Shown: positions 10,455 through 21,659, counted from the stretch's first letter. The stretch is DNA of 64,000 nt from Ariolimax columbianus (GCA_036924085.1 JAVGWX010000013.1:40065893-40129892); one strand, 5' to 3'. Notes: generated from the letters alone by a model not told the origin. Made by a program: numbers and translations.

Positions 10455-11898
10455 GAAGAGAAACCGAATGAGAGCCAGAGAAAGAATGGCAATCATGAGG
10501 AAACTTACTGGCACAAGCTGGGGAGCAGACGAAAGAATACTAAAGAAACTGTACACTGGAAGAGTGAGACCAGTTCTCGAGTATGGCATTGCGGCATGGG
10601 CAACAGCAGCAAAGGCGAACTTCGATAAAATTAGCAAACTTCAAAACCAAGCCATGAGAGTTACTACAGGAGGCATGAAGTCAACGCCAATTGTAGAACT
10701 TGAAAAGATTACAAAACTGCAATCATGACCGACAGAAGAGACTGCAGAGCCCAGCTGTAGTCAGAGAAACTCAGAAGACTGACTGACCATCCAATGCATA
10801 AGAGACTAAACTATTTTGGAAATGGGAAACTAAAGCGAGAAACTTTGCAGAAATAGCCAAAGCAAAGATAAACGAAAACCCTATGAACGTACTAACAACA
10901 CCAAAGTCGATCCCTACTGTACGAAAACCTACCAGGAGGCAGCATATATTTCCAGAGGTGGTAGAAAATATACCAGGTATTGGAAACAAAAACAGCCAGT
11001 CTGAAAAAGAAAGAAGAGATTCAACCCTGGGGTACATAACGAAAAACTACCCAAGCAGGGACTGGACCCATGCATACACCGACGGTTCTGTAACAAACAC
11101 AATACAGAACGGAGGGGCAGGGGTATTCCTGAGCCTACAAAATGACACAGAAAAATAACATTATCAGTAGCAACTGGAAAATACACAAGCAATTTCAGAG
11201 CAGAGGCAGAAGCACTGAGGGCTGCAGTAGAAGAAATCGTGACAGATAAAAAGAATGAAAGCCATATAGTCCTGCTTACAGATGTCCTGGCCGTAGTCAC
11301 AGCACTAAAAAGCCAGAAAAAATACTGAACTTAATGAGTTAAGAGCAGTACTCTGTCAACTTTGCCAGCAATCCGCACCAAAAAGAGTAGTGGTACAGTG
11401 GGTTTCATCCCACTGTAACATCCAAGGCAACGAGGAGGCAGACAGACTGGCAAAAGAAGGTGCAAGACTACCACAACCAGATACTAGTGTGACATACGAA
11501 GAGTCAAATAGGCTTATTAGAGCTAGATACATGACCAAATGGGAAACAGAACATACTGGCTACACAAAAAACGATGCCTATTACCAGTTGAACAGAAGAG
11601 AGCAGATCGTGGTCTTCATACTTCGAACTGGCCACAATAGACTGAGGTACCACCTATTCAACAAATTGAAGATAGGTGGCACTGACGAATGCTCGTGTGG
11701 TACCGGGAAAATGACCGCTGAACATTTTCTGCAAAACTGCCCGACATACAAGGATCAGAGAAAGCAGATGTAGCCATCACCAGTACCAACACTAGACAAG
11801 CTCTATGGCAGTGTCGACAGCCTCAGGATAACCGCTGATTTTTTCGAAAAAATACAGGTTGACGTCTGACAGCGTACGACGAAGTAGAAGAAGAAGAA
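10455..11898 (+). mobile_element. LINE-A copy 2, 5'-truncated
   Basis: The copy starts inside the region after the reverse-transcriptase core (MRARERMAIMRKL at 10468) and runs through the linker (FPEVVENIPGIGNKN near 10945-10990), RNase H and the C-terminal Cys/His domain to a 3' UTR with GACGTCTGACAGCGTACG and a GAA-rich tail. It holds about 195 bp (10649-10843) that are missing from copy 6. Frameshifts near 10735, 11150 and 11320 and a TAG at 11771-11773 break the frame. An 8-bp match, GAACCGCT, at 10447-10454 and 11896-11903 is a possible TSD but is short. Confidence 0.9.
11390..11773 (+). pseudogene. LINE-A copy 2: RNase H end and C-terminal domain
   Basis: This is the longest open piece of copy 2. 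It holds WVSSHCNIQGNEEADRLAK (RNase H end), the conserved RLIRARYMTKWETEHTG stretch, and CSCGTGK...EHFLQNC (C-x-C...H-x4-C). It stops at a TAG in place of the Trp codon that follows QM in other copies. The first RNase H motifs (TDGS near 11079 and TDVLAVVTAL near 11280) lie in other frames, so the domain is broken. Confidence 0.8.
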
Positions 11899-12019
11899 CC
11901 GCTACAGGTTCAGAAATATTCACAGGGATTTGTTGAGCAATTATTGCAATCTCTATTGAACATTGCTAAGTGATTGAAGGTGGCTTTTCTTGACAAAGAT
12001 GGCGGGTTAAAACCCCTGT

Positions 12020-12290
12020 CTGAATGAGCCGACAGCAGCCAGTGACTTATACTTGGCTGCTTGCATCAAGCCCAGTGACCAATAACTAACCAAGACCCTA
12101 TTCCGCTTCAAAAGTGGCGGCTCTGGTAAGATACTGCAACCATGCAGTCTGACTAGAAGATAACAGATTAGGGATCGAAAAAATGTGGGGCTGAAATCGG
12201 ATTTGTCGGGTCGAGAGGTGCAGATATGGCCGCATCGCTGAAAACTACGACGCGATATTGGAAACGTCATTTACAGTCGAAGAACACCTG
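12020..12290 (+). mobile_element. Family A relative (diverged subfamily)
   Basis: GAGCCGACAGCAGCCAGTGAC, ACCAAGACCCTATTCCGC and GGGCTGAAATCGGATTTGTC correspond in order to the head, middle and distal parts of family A. The closest relatives are 43105-43270 and 30480-30660. No tail or TSD seen. Confidence 0.65.
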
Positions 12291-12299
12291 TATCTTCTC

Positions 12300-12629
12300 A
12301 CTCCAGTCTACACAGCTGTAAATTAGTACTTGATATAATGTTACGTGGGACAAGTCAACGAAAAAACAAACGGGTCACCAACCTATAAACAGCAAATACC
12401 TAGTTCTTAGTCAACTTGTATTTCTACGGGGGTCTATGCGTATGTGCAGGTCCCAGCGCCATAAAACATAAAAAGTCACTAACACTTCAACATTGGCACC
12501 AGTGTCGTTTATTAAGAGGATAACAGGCAAAAGGTTTCTGACTCATGAAATACGCCATTCTATAACCAAATACATAGCATGTGGTTGAAAAATAGATGCA
12601 TTCACAATAAGGTAAATAAAGAATAAAAT
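12300..12629. other. No gene recognised
   Basis: Nothing recognised in this unique stretch. Confidence 0.5.
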
Positions 12630-14760
12630 CGTCCATCGTCGTCAATGAGGACCATCAACATCATCATGTGCCATACTGCATCCTTGACTATGTGATTGCG
12701 CTCGTGATTTTTCAAGCGAATTGCGATCGCAGAACGTTCTATGGTACTTCTGGCAAACATAGTCCGTAGCTACCTGTGGTATTCCCTCTGCTCTAGACTT
12801 CCCGATTGCGTGTTTATCCTGGGCTCGTTGAAAACGGTGGACCTCGCTGATTTCAATGCCATTTTTGAGCGAACACATTCAATTTGAACGATTTTGAGCC
12901 ATACTTTCCCAGGTGATAATTTCTATTGACAGCACTTGACGGACAGTTCAGACCGTTCTTGAAACGCTTGTTTGGACGTCTCCGTGGTCGTTCTCCATTC
13001 ACTCAGTTCACTATACATAAGTCTATTTGGAACTTTTAGCTTGTTATTCGAGAAAGGTGGCTAGTCCATCGCGGTTGGGTTTTCTGCAAAAGTGTACGAA
13101 AAACGGGCCTGTTGGTTCTGAATAGGACTTCATTATCTGTGATATAGTCATGCCAGCTAATATGTAGTTTGCATCTCAGAGAATTCACGAGGAAATGTTG
13201 TAGCCTTCTGGTGTTTTCAGCGTAGACGGTCCAACTCTTATAGGCACAGAGCAAGGTTGTTTCAGCGTAGACGATCTAACTCTCATAGACATAGAGCAGG
13301 GTGGGTTCAGCGTAGATGGTCCAACTCTCATAGGAATAGAACAGGGTGGGTTCAGCGTAGACGGTCCAACTCTCATAGGCATAGAACAGGGTGGGTTCAG
13401 CGTAGACGGTCCAACTCTCATAGGCATAGAGCAGGGTGGGAAGAACTGTGACTCGGCAGACCTTCAGCTAAAAAGCTGTGCTGGTTCCTCGACGTTCCCA
13501 CACTGTTGAAAGGGTGCCGTCAAGCTGTGTTGGCCTTTGCTTTGCTATTAGTCAGTGCATCAGCAATAGTCACTGATCTCGACATATTTACTTCCGAGCT
13601 AGAAACATTTGTGTAATGTATGTCCTCTCACTGTAATCATTGGCTGTTTAGGCGCTGTGCCTTTAGCTGGTTGGTAGAGGACCTCAGTTGACTTTGTGCT
13701 AATGGTCAAATCAAATATGTCCCAAACAAGAGTTCGCATATAGTGTCGAGTAACTGTCATGGTCTTCAGTCTGCAGAGATTGAATATACCACCATCTATG
13801 CTGAACTTCACTCATATGCAATATGTGGTATCCTTGAAGGGGTCTGTCAGCATGCCTGAAAAAACCATGCTCGATAATGTCGTGACAAGAACACACCATG
13901 ATTCTTCCCGTTGTTGACCTCGAATGACGTAGAGTTCTCGCCGTTGTCAAGTACACGCGCCCGCGTGCATGCTCTAGTGGCGCTATTTCACCAAGGCTAC
14001 ACATTTGCCAGGACATCCGAACTTGGACATGATCTGTCATAGCCGATTACTTGGTGCTTGTGTGAGGTCAATGAACGCAGTATACAGATCACGGTTTTGC
14101 TCTTGACATTTCTCCGATAGCTGAGTTGCTACAAAGATCATGTCTACAGTTACTCAAACAGTTCCGAATCCACACTAATTTTCCAGGAGGTGATAGTCTA
14201 TCTCAAAATGGTTGTTCAGGCAACTTAGCAGTAGGCGAGCCAGAATATCGCAGGCAATAGACTACAGCAAAATTTCCCTGTGATTGTAACTGTTCTGACG
14301 ATTACTTTATCTCTTGTAGAGATGTATCTACATCTCGTTGTAGCCCACTAATCATCTTGTCCTTGACTTGCCACTGGGGTCGGGTGGCACGAGACAAGAG
14401 AGTGAAGATAAAAAGTAGCGCAGTTAATCCTTGCTAAAAATAGCGGAAGCAAAATAATTTATGCTATCATCGCCTACGATGGACGACGGCCTATGCCTTT
14501 GTAGACATGTACTATGAACGCCGCCTTCATTTATTGTCCAACTATTCCTTCAGCCCACTTTAAGCAGAAGAGTTCAGTGAGTTTTCTTGTGAGGCTTGTT
14601 CTCGGTCATGTATATACCACGGTTGGCACTGCTTCAGCTCAAGAGCCTCTTCCAGGAAAAAAACTTTGACGCATTGTCTTCTGCATTTTCAGTGATGACT
14701 GAATCCATAACCATGTTCATTTCTGCTTGAGTCATACATTCGATGGTCTCTACACTTATG
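12630..14760 (-). pseudogene. Non-LTR reverse transcriptase relic (LINE), many frameshifts
   Basis: Read right to left on minus, the order is that of a LINE reverse transcriptase. There is a region like ILARLLL..L.NHF (about 14215-14260), then DMIFVATQLSEKCQEQNRDL with AFIDLTQA (motif A with its Asp; about 14070-14140), FEVNNGK.HG (motif B, about 13900-13925), LTDPFKDT (about 13830) and MTVTRHYMRTL.WDIFDL (about 13700-13760). It continues with VWERRGTSTAF, LPTLLYAYESWTVYAE (repeated, see 13216-13440), RRLQHFLVNSLRC, W.SHLSRI, GERPRRRPNKRFKNG (about 12985) and a decayed C2H2-like finger (about 12690-12780). These pieces use different frames and hold stops, so it is dead. It belongs to the class without RNase H whose C-terminus carries a finger. 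Confidence 0.8.
13216..13440. repeat. 45-bp repeat inside the LINE frame, five units
   Basis: Five units of 45 bp start near 13216, 13261, 13306, 13351 and 13396. On the minus strand in the LINE frame each unit reads PTLLYAYESWTVYAE, the stretch after the reverse-transcriptase core that occurs once in a normal element. The array is therefore a local multiplication of LINE coding sequence. Confidence 0.9.
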
Positions 14761-15164
14761 GATTGTGCCGTGTTAAGTTTGCTGCAGAAATGTTCTGCCC
14801 ACTAATCGAGGCTTTGAGCTTCCTGTTATCAACATTCTATCTGGTGCTGCGACCGGGAGATTTTCAAGATTACTGGCTAAGCAACCGGGCAGACAAGATC
14901 AAGGCGTTTGCTGTGTGTCACGACGCTGAAAGGTTCTAAGTCATAAGTTTGGCTATACCATATTAAATTCATTTGGAAATATCTTATCTTTGGTCTGAAG
15001 TTAGCTTGCGCCACTTGTTACTATTGCACTGTGATATCTGCACTTTCGACCAGTAGCTGCGCTTTCGGCCAATCTTTTTTTTCTCTTTTATGTTAATTTA
15101 TTTAAGTTTTTGACTATCTAAATAGTTTCGCACCGTATCATTGTCGCGAGCCTATGTTTACCAA
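14760..15164. other. No gene recognised
   Basis: Unique sequence; the short open frame at 14727-14939 has no recognisable domain. Confidence 0.45.
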
Positions 15165-15488
15165 AATTGTAAGCTTGCACACACATATACTAACACACAG
15201 ACCCACAAACACACATACGCCTGCGAATATGTCTTTATGTCCTATCTCCACTCCTAAAATAGAGAGGAAGACTAACGTCTGGCTAGGCAAAATATACTGA
15301 TGCGATATGTTAGTCAGGATCACGTTAAATATACTGGACAAGACCCTCTCCTTGGCTTCCTCGTAGACCTTCCTGGATACGGGCTGTTTTAATGGTAGCC
15401 TGGCTAACAAGGTGAGGAATCGACGTGATCTCCGTAGTAGTGAGCGACACGCAGATGAAGTTAAGCACAGCACAACCGCCTGGAGGAC
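15165..15488 (+). repeat. Family C dispersed repeat, 3'-shortened copy
   Basis: The copy opens with a CA-rich stretch (15178-15225), continues through GGCAAAATATACTGATG, TGGACAAGACCCTC and GTAGTAGTGAGCGACAC, and breaks off after ACAACCGCCTGGAGGAC where LINE-B sequence begins. It aligns with 16970-17410. Confidence 0.8.
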
Positions 15489-15794
15489 TCGGTCATGTAT
15501 ATCTTGTATCTTGGATATGTACGCTCTGCTTTAGAATACAGCAGTGCGCTCCTGACAACATGCTCACAGACTAATGTAGAGTCCCTGGACAGAGTGCAGA
15601 ACAATACCCTGCACTTGGTTAGTGGAGCAATGAGGTCAACGCCCACTACTGCATGTGAAATTCATGTGAATATAGAACCCCTTGAGATGCGAAGAGATGT
15701 GGCTGCTATGGAATTTTGAGAGAGGAGTAAAAGAAAGACCAAAGACCACCAAAATAGAAGGTTTGTAGACAAATGGCAGCAAAAGCAGAGAATA

Positions 15795-15915
15795 AAACAA
15801 AAGTCAGTCCTCCACCACGTCAGTGAGCTTAAAGACAGATATCACGTCCCAGACAAAAGTCAGTCCTCCACCAGGTCAGTGAGCTTAAAGACAGATATCA
15901 CGTCCCAGACAAAAG
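15795..15915. repeat. Tandem duplication of about 57 bp
   Basis: AAAGTCAGTCCTCCACCA and GTCAGTGAGCTTAAAGACAG occur twice in direct succession with one base difference, inside the LINE-B spacer before RNase H. Confidence 0.9.
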
Positions 15916-15967
15916 ACAAGAAACACGGAGAGCAACAAGAAGTTTACTACTACATACATGTATAAAA

Positions 15968-16420
15968 ATGCCAGAAATTCAAACAAAACTAACAGATAAT
16001 ACAACAAGAAATGCTGATGCAGTCAGTCTTCTGAGAGCATCAAAGATAACGATTGACACATATCCAGAAGAATGGATACATGTCTATACTGATGGATCTG
16101 CTTTTAAGGCCACCATTAAAGCAGGATATGGAGTCTACATCGCGAATCCAGACAGAACATCTCATGAGCTGTTTGATGTCTGTGAGAAGATATGTTCAAA
16201 TTATAAGACAGAAATAACAACATTAGAAGTAGCTCTGTACCAGAGGACTGTATTTGATGCTTTCCTATCAAAAGTCCAAAATATCGTAATCTTTACAGAC
16301 TCATTATCTGCTTTTCAAGCTCTGGAAGACGGTGGTCTCTGTAGGCCTGAACTTACCCAAATACCCATAGATGCCAACCAACTTCTTGCGTCCAATGAAG
16401 TCAGAATACTTATACAATAG
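15968..16420 (+). pseudogene. LINE-B RNase H domain, interrupted at the last motif
   Basis: The 150-residue open frame holds most of an RNase H1-type fold: YTDGSAF (first Asp), YKTEITTLEVAL (Glu), FTDSLSAFQAL (second Asp). A TAG at 16418-16420 replaces the Trp codon expected before IPDHSNTPGNDKADRMAKKG, which holds the His and last Asp and continues in the same frame. This single stop truncates the domain before its last catalytic residue. The preceding 15799-15915 duplication lies just upstream. Confidence 0.85.
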
Positions 16421-16608
16421 ATCCCTGATCACTCAAATACACCTGGCAATGACAAGGCAGACAGAATGGCTAAGAAGGGATCAAGTCAAGAACAACAATA
16501 CACACTAACAATCATACAGACAGTCATTAACTACTGAAGACTGCCAACTAAAAGGTCTGGCTGAATAGATGAGCAATAAGAAATACTGGGAGAGAAATCT
16601 AAAAACAA

Positions 16609-16800
16609 ATGGACATCCCAAATCCCAAAGTCAACATCAACTTCCTGAAAAGAAGAGACCAAAGCACAATTTTCCGACTTCGCACTCAATACATACAACT
16701 TAACAGTCACTTGATCAGAATCCAACCAAAACATACTCCAGAGTGCCGGCTGTGCACACATCCATATGAAACTGTGGAACATCATCTTTTTTAATGTCCA
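16609..16800 (+). pseudogene. LINE-B C-terminal Cys/His domain
   Basis: The frame reads IFRLRTQYIQLNSHL, then CRLCTHPYETVEHHLF and a stop where the last Cys should follow (TAA before the TGTCCA codons). The C-x2-C...H-x4-C layout is the usual end of RNase H-bearing LINE polyproteins. Confidence 0.8.
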
Positions 16801-16969
16801 GCGCTTGCCGGTATTGGGATAGAATTTCTTCCTAAGAGGCCAGACAAATGAAACACTTTGTACGGAACTAAACATCAGCTTATAAACACTTTCATATTCC
16901 ATTATATTGCATTGGGCCAAAGGGCAGGAGCCCATTAGGCCACCGGATCAATAACCAACCAACCAGCCA

Positions 16970-17403
16970 GGATTGTAGGCTTACATACACACACAGACAC
17001 ACACACACACACACACACATACATACACCTGTGAATGTTTTTATGTCTCTATGTCCGATCTCCACTCCTAAAATAGCTAGCGGGAGAGGAACACTAACAT
17101 CTGGCCAGGCAAAATATACTGATGAGACATGTTAGTCAGGGTCAGGAAAAACATACTGGACAAGACCCTCACCTTGGCTTCCTCGTAGCCCTTCCTGAGA
17201 ACAGGCTGTTTTAATGGCAGCCTGGCTAACAAGGTGGGGGATCAACGTGATCCCAGTAGTAGTGAGCGACACCCAGATGAAGTCAAGCATAGCACAGCCG
17301 TCTGCTGGAGGATTCCAATCTACCTTCATCAGCACCATCGAGATGTGAGGAAAGTTACGACAACCCACCACTTAACATCCTTTTCATGGCGCACAAAAGA
17401 GTA
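16970..17403 (+). repeat. Family C dispersed repeat with (AC)n
   Basis: It contains an (AC)n microsatellite at 16988-17023, then the family C body (GGCAAAATATACTGATG, CTAACAAGGTGGGGGATC, GTAGTAGTGAGCGACAC) and the 3' end CCTTTTCATGGCGCACAAAA. Its last 30 bp run directly into the 30-bp array that follows. Confidence 0.85.
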
Positions 17404-17410
17404 AACATAC

Positions 17411-18196
17411 TCATTGGGGGCACTAGGAACAACAAACAACTCATTGGGGGCACTAGGAACAACAAACAACTCATTGGGCGCACTAGGAACAACAAACAAC
17501 ACATTGGGGGCACTAGGAACAACAAACAACACATTGGGGGCACTAGGAACAACAAACAACACATTGGGGGCACTAGGAACAACAAACAACACATTGGGGG
17601 CACTAGGAACAACAAACAACACATTGGGGGCACTAGGAACCACAAACAACACATTGGGGGCACTAGGAACAACAAACAACACATTGGGGGCACTAGGAAC
17701 AACAAACAACACATTGGGGGCCCTAGGAACAACAAACAACACATTGGGGGCACTAGGAACAACAAACAACACATTGGGGGCACTAGGAACAACAAACAAC
17801 ACATTGGGGGCACTAGGAACAACAAACAACACATTGGGGGCACTAGGAACAACAAACAACACATTGGGGGCACTAGGAACAACAAACAACACATTGGGGG
17901 CACTAGGAACAACAAACAACACATTGGGGGCACTAGGAACAACAAACAACACATTGGGGGCACTAGGAACAACAAACAACACATTGGGGGCACTAGGAAC
18001 AACAAACAACACATTGGGGGCACTAGGAACAACAAATAACACATTGGGGGCACTAGGAACAACAAACAACACATTGGTGGCACTAGGAACAGTAAACAAC
18101 ACATTGGGGGCTCTGGGAACAACAAACAACACATTGGGGGCACTAGGAACAACAAACAACACATTGGGGGCACTAGGAACAACAAACAACACATTA
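17411..18196. repeat. 30-bp satellite, about 26 nearly identical units
   Basis: The unit is CATTGGGGGCACTAGGAAC plus AACAAACAACA. Most units are identical; variants cluster at both ends (ACTC at the left, GGTGG and CTCTGGG near 18075-18115). The unit corresponds to the 3' end of family C, where other copies have ATTGTGGGCATT followed by ACAACAACAAC (42245-42275; reverse complement at 62945-62985). Open frames of up to 297 codons cross it on both strands because 30 is divisible by three. Confidence 0.97.
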
Positions 18197-18199
18197 GTC

Positions 18200-18844
18200 A
18201 GCATTCCTGAGCCACCCGACACGAAGAATGGACTGATTAGTTAGGCATCAACAAATCCACATCAAAGCTGGCTTCGTTGTTGTAAGTGGCCTGGCCTTGT
18301 TACACTTAAGGTTCAACCATGGCCATCCTTAAAAACTAAAGAAGGCCATGGCTCAACCGTATTATTAATACTTTTCATGATCCGATTTTCTCTAGTGTTT
18401 TGGTTTGATGTGACGATAAATAACCTGAGTTTTACTGGTCGCTAGCTTTGACAGTAATCGCTCAGTGTATAGGGTTATATATTTTATTTCTCCACTACGA
18501 AAAAAGAAATAGAAAAGCTTGCCAGGGTGCAAACCACCGTCTCAAGTCCAAGTTACAGGCATCGTAACTGCTCGGACACTCGTTCTTCGAATACAATATC
18601 GTCAATGGACGATATTCAGGAAAACAAATCTTCACCATTTTGAATTATTCGTGCAAACGTGTTATTTTCATATTTGACATCAGTTAACATCAACATAATA
18701 CCCTTTGCAGTGTTCAATGACATTACGATTTTGATGGGAGATCTAAATACATCGACTTGGAAGAGATCGTGAGTCCACATGGGATCGTTATTAAAAATCA
18801 TAATGGACGCTTGCTAATGTGTTGTTTGTTGTTCTTGCTAAGAG
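18200..18844. other. No gene recognised
   Basis: Unique, AT-rich sequence. Nothing recognised. Confidence 0.5.
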
Positions 18845-19195
18845 TTCGTGGTGACTAAATACAGGTTTATAAGATGATCAGAGGAATGGATAAATTAGAG
18901 TATAACAAGTTTTGTTTTAAAAATACAGCCACCCCCAATAACAAGAGGGCATAGCTACAAGCTGACTAAAGACAGGTCCAGATTAGATATTAGGAAATAT
19001 TTTTTTCAGAGAGTGGTGTCTGCTTGGAATGCATTGCCAGGGGAGGTAGTGGAGGCAGGGACAGTTAATGCATTTAAGAATACATTGGATGCGCATAGCT
19101 TTTAGAGCAAGGTGATGTAAATGTAACTGGTTGTATACAGACTATGCAGGGTCTTCTAAACCAGTATAAAGACGTTAAGTTAAGTTAAGTTAATT
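18845..19195 (+). mobile_element. LINE-C 3' end fragment
   Basis: It matches 21304-21655 closely: SRLDIRKYFF.QRV, AWNALPGEVVEAG (in broken frame), a 3' UTR with GGTTGTATACAGACTATGC, and a tail of GTTAAGTTAAGTTAAGTTAA near 19170-19195. Confidence 0.85.
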
Positions 19196-19508
19196 AACTT
19201 CTGTGTTTTCAATCAACAAGTGATTAATGGAAGCATTTTTCCATATACAAGGCTGCACAAGACAACATAGACATCATCATATCACGCAAGAGAAAACCAA
19301 ATTAACCTTATATGTATCTATCTATCTTCAGTTCATTTATGTTGTTAGGCGTCACGAAGAGGTGTGACCTCCTTTGTTTCGTATTTTTTGGCAGGCGAAA
19401 AATCCGCTGGTGACTTGCCAGGTCAATCCCAGAATCATACCGTTAGGTTGGTAGTTACTGGAATATGCGATAGTTTTTTTGGGTGGACTGGTGGCGGTGG
19501 AATGGTAA

Positions 19509-19557
19509 ACTAGAGCAAAGTAGTCCTGCAGCCTGTCATGCGTCATCTATGCTGCTC
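19509..19557 (-). repeat. Short block shared with 54391-54438
   Basis: On minus this reads GCAGCATAGATGACGC...CAGGCTGCAGGACTAC and closely matches 54391-54438 on plus. Neither flank extends the match convincingly. Confidence 0.5.
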
Positions 19558-19679
19558 CGTTAACTACATAACCAAGACCTGATGTTTTAACCCCACCATC
19601 ACCTTTTTACGACACACTCTTTATGGGTCGAGAATACCTAGAATAATTTGAGTATATTTTTAACTTGAATTTTGCACCC

Positions 19680-19870
19680 ACAGTGGTCTACTCTTTTCGA
19701 TTTCCAACTGCCAAGGGATTTTTAACGTGCTCGCCATTGCACACAGGTGATTGATATCACTACTCCTAGATCAAGGCAGCTTTTTTTTTTACTGGCTGAT
19801 CTACGTGAAAATATCCCGGCCTTCACCGTAATTTGAGCCTGCAGCTTCCAACCCCCGATTCCTTCAATAC
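19680..19870 (-). mobile_element. tRNA-related SINE, decayed
   Basis: On minus the head holds a weakened B-box (GGCTCAAATTACGG), then GTGAAGGCCGGGATATTTTC and GAGCACGTTAAAAATCCC. The same order is found in the SINE at 62180-62340, where the B-box is intact. A poly-A stretch (T run at 19781-19791) lies inside. Confidence 0.65.
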
Positions 19871-19879
19871 AAAACTTAA

Positions 19880-20109
19880 AAGTATATCAAGAAACAGACG
19901 TGCCTACATGTCACCATCTTGTGGTAGCCACAATAAACTAAGCTATACGAATAACCACAGAGAAGCGGTTAATGTGGCATTCTAAATAAACAAGTTTACA
20001 GAAAATCAAGTTAAAGTCTCCATGTACAATAACAGGAAAAAGTAGACGATACGGAGGAGCACTGACAACAGAGAGCATATCAATGAGACGAGCTTTGTCG
20101 AGCTGGTGA
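19880..20109. other. No gene recognised
   Basis: Unique sequence; nothing recognised. Confidence 0.4.
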
Positions 20110-20345
20110 GAACATACCCAGAATATACCTCAGAGTGCATGATGTGCACACATCCCTATGAAACTGTTGAACATCATATTTGTGAATGTCCGGCGGTTGC
20201 GGGTGTTAGGAAAGAGCTTCTTCCTCCCAGGACAGGCAAATGAAACACGCTGTACGGAACTAAACAGCAGCTTAAAAACACTTGCAGATACCACTATATG
20301 GCTTTGGGCCAAAGAACAGGAGCCTGTAGGCCGCTGGATCAATAA
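20110..20345 (+). mobile_element. LINE-B 3' end fragment
   Basis: Encodes the C-terminal CMMCTHPYETVEHHI piece in broken frame, then the 3' end with TACGGAACTAAACAGCAGC and GGATCAATAACTAACG. Homologous to 16735-16965. Confidence 0.85.
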
Positions 20346-20479
20346 CTAACGAAACATAAAACAAGCCTTGTTTAGAAATCCTAGAGTGAAATGAAATACA
20401 ATTCAAAATATAGATTACAGCAGATATAATAACGGTAATAAAGGCAAAGAAAATAATGAAAGCACATTTAAACGGGAAA

Positions 20480-21655
20480 ATAAATCAGATTTACCTCATG
20501 AAATATATACTACAGTTAGCAGAAAGCTTAAAATGAAGGAGCGGAAAAATAAAGTAACTAACTTAAAATCACATGGAATAGGTGGGGAAGTTGCCAAATA
20601 GATTGACAATTGTTTAACGGGAAGAAGGCAGAGAGTGGGCATAAATAAGGAGTACTCTGAGTGATGTGATGTAAAAAGTGAAGTACCACAGGGCTCGGCT
20701 TTGGGACCAATTTTGTTCTTGATATAAATAAATAATTTGGACATTCATATGGGATCCATGATTGCAAAATTTGCTAATGACACAAAACTATGCAGTAGTG
20801 TCTCATCTAATGCAGAAGTGGATATGTTGAGGTCGGATTTAAATACAATTCAAGAATGGTCTGTAAGCTGGCAAATGGAATTTAATGTAGATAAATGTAC
20901 AGTCATCCACATGGGTACATCGAATATAGAATATAATTAAAGAATGGGTGAGAACAATATCAGAAAGATAGAAAAGGAAAGGTACCTAGGGGTTAAAATA
21001 GATGATACAGGTAAAGTGAGTGAGTAAGTTCAGGTAGCAGTGAAAAAGGCTAATCAAATGTTAGGTATGATAAAAAGAAATATTAATCATATGAGCAAGG
21101 AAGTGATATTCGAGCTGTTTAAACCTTTAGTTAGACCTAGATTGGAGTATTGTGTACAGGTGTAGAGTCCTTATCATAGAGGGGATATAAACATGCTGGA
21201 AAGAATATATAAAAACGCGACAAAGCTGATGGATTCCAAAAATACAGTCATGAGGAAAGACTCAGAAAATCAGGCCTATGGTGTCTAGGAAAGATACAAA
21301 TTTCGAAGTGACTTAATACAGGTTTATATGATGATCAGAGAAACTGATCAATTAGACTATAACAAGTGTTTTTCAAAACACAACCATCTACAAGAGGGCA
21401 TAACTACAAATTAACTAAAGAAAGGTCTAGATTAGATATTACAAAATATTTTTATAGTCAGAGAGTGGTGAATGCTTGGAATGCATTGCCACAGGAGGTA
21501 GTGGAGGCAGGGACAATTAATGCATTTAAGAATAAATTCGATGCACATAGCTTTTAGAGCAAGGTAATGTAAATGAAACTAGATGTATACAGATCCTGCA
21601 TAGTCTTTTAAACCAGTATAAAGACGTTACGTTCAGTTAAGTTAAGTGAATTTAT
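20480..21655 (+). mobile_element. LINE-C copy with reverse-transcriptase core
   Basis: The longest LINE-C copy. It holds EVPQGSALGPILFLI (motif B and after, near 20685), INNLDIHMG, and the catalytic segment at 20764-20790. Then come WQMEFNVDKCTVIHMG, ERYLGVKID, PRLEYCVQV, the C-terminal AWNALPQEVVEAGTINAFK and a tail of AGTTAAGTTAAG at about 21635-21650. Several stops (near 20600, 20660, 20728, 20938, 21026 and 21162) break the frame. Confidence 0.85.
20737..20940 (+). pseudogene. LINE-C reverse transcriptase, motif C region
   Basis: The open piece covers the palm motif C as FANDTKL. The family norm is F/Y-x-D-D, so the first of the two catalytic Asp residues is replaced by Asn. Downstream DLNTIQEWS..WQMEFNVDKC is the usual thumb-proximal stretch. 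With the stops on either side this copy is inactive. Confidence 0.8.
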
Positions 21656-21659
21656 TCAA

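Larger units (their letters stand above)
15490..16965 (+). mobile_element. LINE-B copy: post-RT region, RNase H, C-terminal domain
   Basis: A 5'-truncated LINE lies between two family C copies. The order is YVRSALEYSSAL...LDRVQN (region after the reverse-transcriptase core, 15495-15719), a local duplication of about 60 bp near 15795-15915, an RNase H frame (15968-16420), a Cys/His C-terminal part (16609-16800) and a 3' UTR ending GGATCAATAACCAACCAACC. The last part recurs at 20110-20345 and, antisense, at 32430-32890. No TSD found. Confidence 0.85.

Noticed and set aside
10447..11903. 8-bp direct repeat GAACCGCT as a TSD of LINE-A copy 2
   Set aside because: Too short beside the 15-bp TSDs of copies 4 and 5, and three unexplained bases lie between it and the LINE. 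Kept only as a possibility.
17329..18222. 297-codon minus-strand frame of VPSAPNVLFV repeats (and partners on plus)
   Set aside because: Product of the 30-bp satellite; the unit derives from a non-coding repeat tail.
18285..18350. Palindrome-like GGTTCAACCATGGCC ... GGCCATGGCTCAACC
   Set aside because: Only the GGCCATGG core pairs well and it is self-complementary; the outer bases are direct rather than inverted.
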